From assembly GCA_003427395.1 (NCBI GenBank), contig BFEA01000495.1:932104-985942 (forward strand): a DNA stretch of 53,839 bases. Direction: 5' to 3'. This stretch comes from Chara braunii. Taxonomy: Eukaryota > Streptophyta > Charophyceae > Charales > Characeae. A model generated the notes under the pieces. It did no database searches. It was given only the letters and a program-made list of their open reading frames with translations, and was not told where the DNA came from. Shown here one piece after another: positions 51,909 through 53,839 of this stretch (the first letter of the stretch is position 1; every line of letters starts with the position of its first letter). Both the position numbers and the translations under genes were made by a program.

Positions 51909-53732
51909 ATGATGGCAAAGAACTTTTGGGTCGAGTTTCGCCACATCCCAATTGAAATACAAGCGGCGTTCCTCCAAGATTTTGAAGAAAAGTTTGACGT
52001 GATTGACTTTATCGACCCACTCCCCCCGCACGTAGCAAGGAGGGACGATTACTTGATGTTGGCAATCGATCTCCCAGAAGGGCAACCGTTCTCTATTGAT
52101 GGCATAATCCCCTTCCGTGTTGGGAAAATGGAGTATAAGATACACACGGCTCATAAACTGCGCCCATATTGTTTCAAATGTGAAGCCTATGGTCATCTAT
52201 TGTCAGACCTCTGTGAATCCTTGTCCCTGGTGGACGCATATAGACTCTTACACCCTTCGATAAATCCTATACGTGCTACCGCACTAATGATCAGACTAGA
52301 CATTCAAAACGCCCTGCAGCTCGCTACTAGCTTTCCTAAAAGCCCCCATCATGGCCTGGACCACTGCCTTTGCGGGGCTGTCTTCTCCTTTCGCAAATGG
52401 CCAGATCAAGGGTTTGGTTATTACAAACTTAATACATCCTTGCTCAAGGACAAGTCATTCCTCGCATTCATCTGAGATGTCTGGATCTTTTGGAGGGACC
52501 AGAAACATCTTATCGATTCAGAAGTCCGATGGTTTACCAACGGGCTCTTCTTTTTAGCCAGGACGTGTAAGGAGTACTCGAAGTTGGTAGCAAGCAGACG
52601 ACACGTACACGAAATGGACGTTCAGAGAAGACTCCATAACCTGGTTAATGAGGACAACTCTATTGATCACAACCAAGATATCCAAAATTTGCAGAACCAA
52701 CTCCTACAGCTGGCACAACATAGATGGCAAGGTATTAGAATTCGAGGAAAATTGGTGAAATGGAGTACCAAAGGAACCATGGATTCTCAATTCTTTAGTC
52801 TGGCCTCTTTAAGGACACACCGTACTACCATTGAAGCCTTTTTGGATCCTGTGTCCGATGAATTAACTACCACCACAGCACAGTGTGTAAGAATCGCTCG
52901 ATCCTTCTACAAGGATCTCCTTTCTTCCCACATCTCCCAACGGCAAGGGACAGATCGGGAAAGGGAGCTAAATGACTTCCTACGCTCAATAGAGAGCCGC
53001 CTTTCCTCGATACAAAATGACAATTTGGAACATCCAGTCACCAAAGACGAAATTTGGACGGCGCTTATGCAAATGAAGGAAAAAAATACCCCTGGATTAG
53101 ATGGCTTTCCTAAGGAATTTTTGGAGGCCCTGTGGCCCGTCCTGAGCGAAGACCTGATGGAATTCTATAGGGCAGTATGAGACTCTGAAGAGCTGGGGGA
53201 ATTAGTGAGACAAGGGGTGCTAACGCTACTCTATAAAAAAAGAGACAAAATGAATATACGTAACTATCGGTCTATCACACTATTGATAATAGTTTATAAG
53301 ATGTTGTCCAAGACAGTGGCCAACCGAATGATTGAGGTGATGGATGACATCATTTATCCGGCCCAGACCGGGTTAATGCGTAATAAGAACATCCAAGAGA
53401 ACATATTCCTAGTCAATGAGGTGTCAGAGGTGATTAGCTTGGCGCATCAATCCAAAAGTAATGTCGCTCTTATCTTTATTGACTTCGAAAAAGCTTGCGA
53501 CCACGTGGACTGGACGTTCCATGATAAATGTCTGGAAAAACTGAATTTCAGTATCAACCTCCGCAGGTGGATACGTATTCTGCACCACAACGCATCCACA
53601 AGTATTCAAGTCAATGGGTCTATGACCCCTAATTTTAGATTGCAACGTCCTGTTAGACAAGGGGACCCCATAGCCCCCTTTTTATTCATTATTATAACAA
53701 GTGGAACCCGCCACGGCAGCAACACCCGCTGA
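51909..53732 (+). pseudogene. LINE ORF1 end fused to endonuclease remnant and reverse transcriptase
   Basis: One frame from ATG 51909 to 53732 with TGA at 52473 and 53178. Residues 1-105: FWVEFRHIPIEIQAAFLQDF through RPYCFKCEAYGHLLSD, a DUF4283-like end plus a CCHC knuckle whose last Cys is lost. Then LVDAYRLLHP and the GLDH position, the last third of the APE-type endonuclease, and GYYKLNTSLL, the linker to RT. RT: LMQMKEKNTPGLDGFPKEF, NYRSITLLIIVYKMLSKTVA, IFIDFEKACDHVDW with the first catalytic Asp, and PVRQGDPIAPFLFII. The sequence is lost before the catalytic Asp pair. The zinc knuckle is joined in frame to the endonuclease end, so an internal deletion removed the endonuclease active site. 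Confidence 0.85.
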
Positions 53733-53742
53733 TGGCGTCTCA

Positions 53743-53744
<2 letters not shown>

Positions 53745-53839
<95 letters not shown>
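53745..53839 (+). repeat. (CT)n(GT)n compound microsatellite
   Basis: TC dinucleotides to about 53811, then TG to the end of the window. Confidence 0.97.

Larger units (their letters stand above)
51016..53740 (+). mobile_element. L1-like LINE with internal deletion
   Basis: Contains a plant-type LINE ORF1 remnant and an ORF2 RT in the same orientation, with frame breaks. The endonuclease is largely deleted. It runs into a microsatellite before the RT catalytic F/YADD motif, so the 3' part is missing. The 5' boundary is unclear; it begins somewhere after the NUMT. Confidence 0.85.

Overview
The window is repeat-dense nuclear DNA from a eukaryote of the green-plant lineage. I see no bacterial operon, no tRNA gene and no ordinary intact host gene. 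The evidence for a plant-lineage nucleus is: LTR retrotransposons primed by the initiator-Met tRNA type of PBS, a chromodomain Ty3 element, a plant L1-like LINE, an insert of plant-type mitochondrial large-subunit rRNA, and stop codons that look like decay at methylated CG and CHG sites. The style of the elements reminds me of the charophyte Chara (for example Chara braunii). That is an impression from memory, not a database result.

Layout. 1-192: flank ending in a TA microsatellite. 193-8547: a complete but dead chromodomain Ty3/gypsy element (element 1, + strand) sitting inside the TA microsatellite, which resumes at 8548-8602. 8701-13813 (- strand): the 3' half of a second Ty3 element (the PHD element), with RT-RNase H, a PHD zinc finger, integrase and three downstream ORFs that look like repeated copies of one domain. 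A Gag with a tRNA-Met PBS, also on the - strand, lies at 44237-45322 and is probably the other half of the same element. Between the halves, 13814-44231 (+ strand) reads as one giant Ty3 element of about 30 kb. Its terminal repeats are about 5.2 and 5.8 kb, and each contains a 91-bp satellite array. Inside it, in order: a sequence gap, a tandem array of four paralogous ORFs of unknown family (P1-P4, 23182-26614), gag, protease, RT-RNase H, integrase, an acidic nuclear-type ORF with a SUMO-interaction-like motif (34059-34721), a long repeat-rich 3' region, and a polypurine tract immediately before the 3' terminal repeat.

45324-49980: a duplicated GC-rich block, simple repeats, two poly(A) tracts and a roughly 180-bp tandem repeat. 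50405-51015: mitochondrial LSU rRNA 5' domain (NUMT). 51091-53732: a LINE with ORF1 and RT, internally deleted. The window ends in a CT/GT microsatellite.

Working together: each autonomous element encodes its own replication cycle (Gag particle, protease, RT-RNase H, integrase), but every coding region has stops, frameshifts or lost catalytic residues, so all copies here look dead. The most novel content is the accessory cargo of the giant element (P1-P4 and the SIM-bearing ORF), the PHD finger inserted between RNase H and integrase, and the 91-bp satellite housed inside LTRs.
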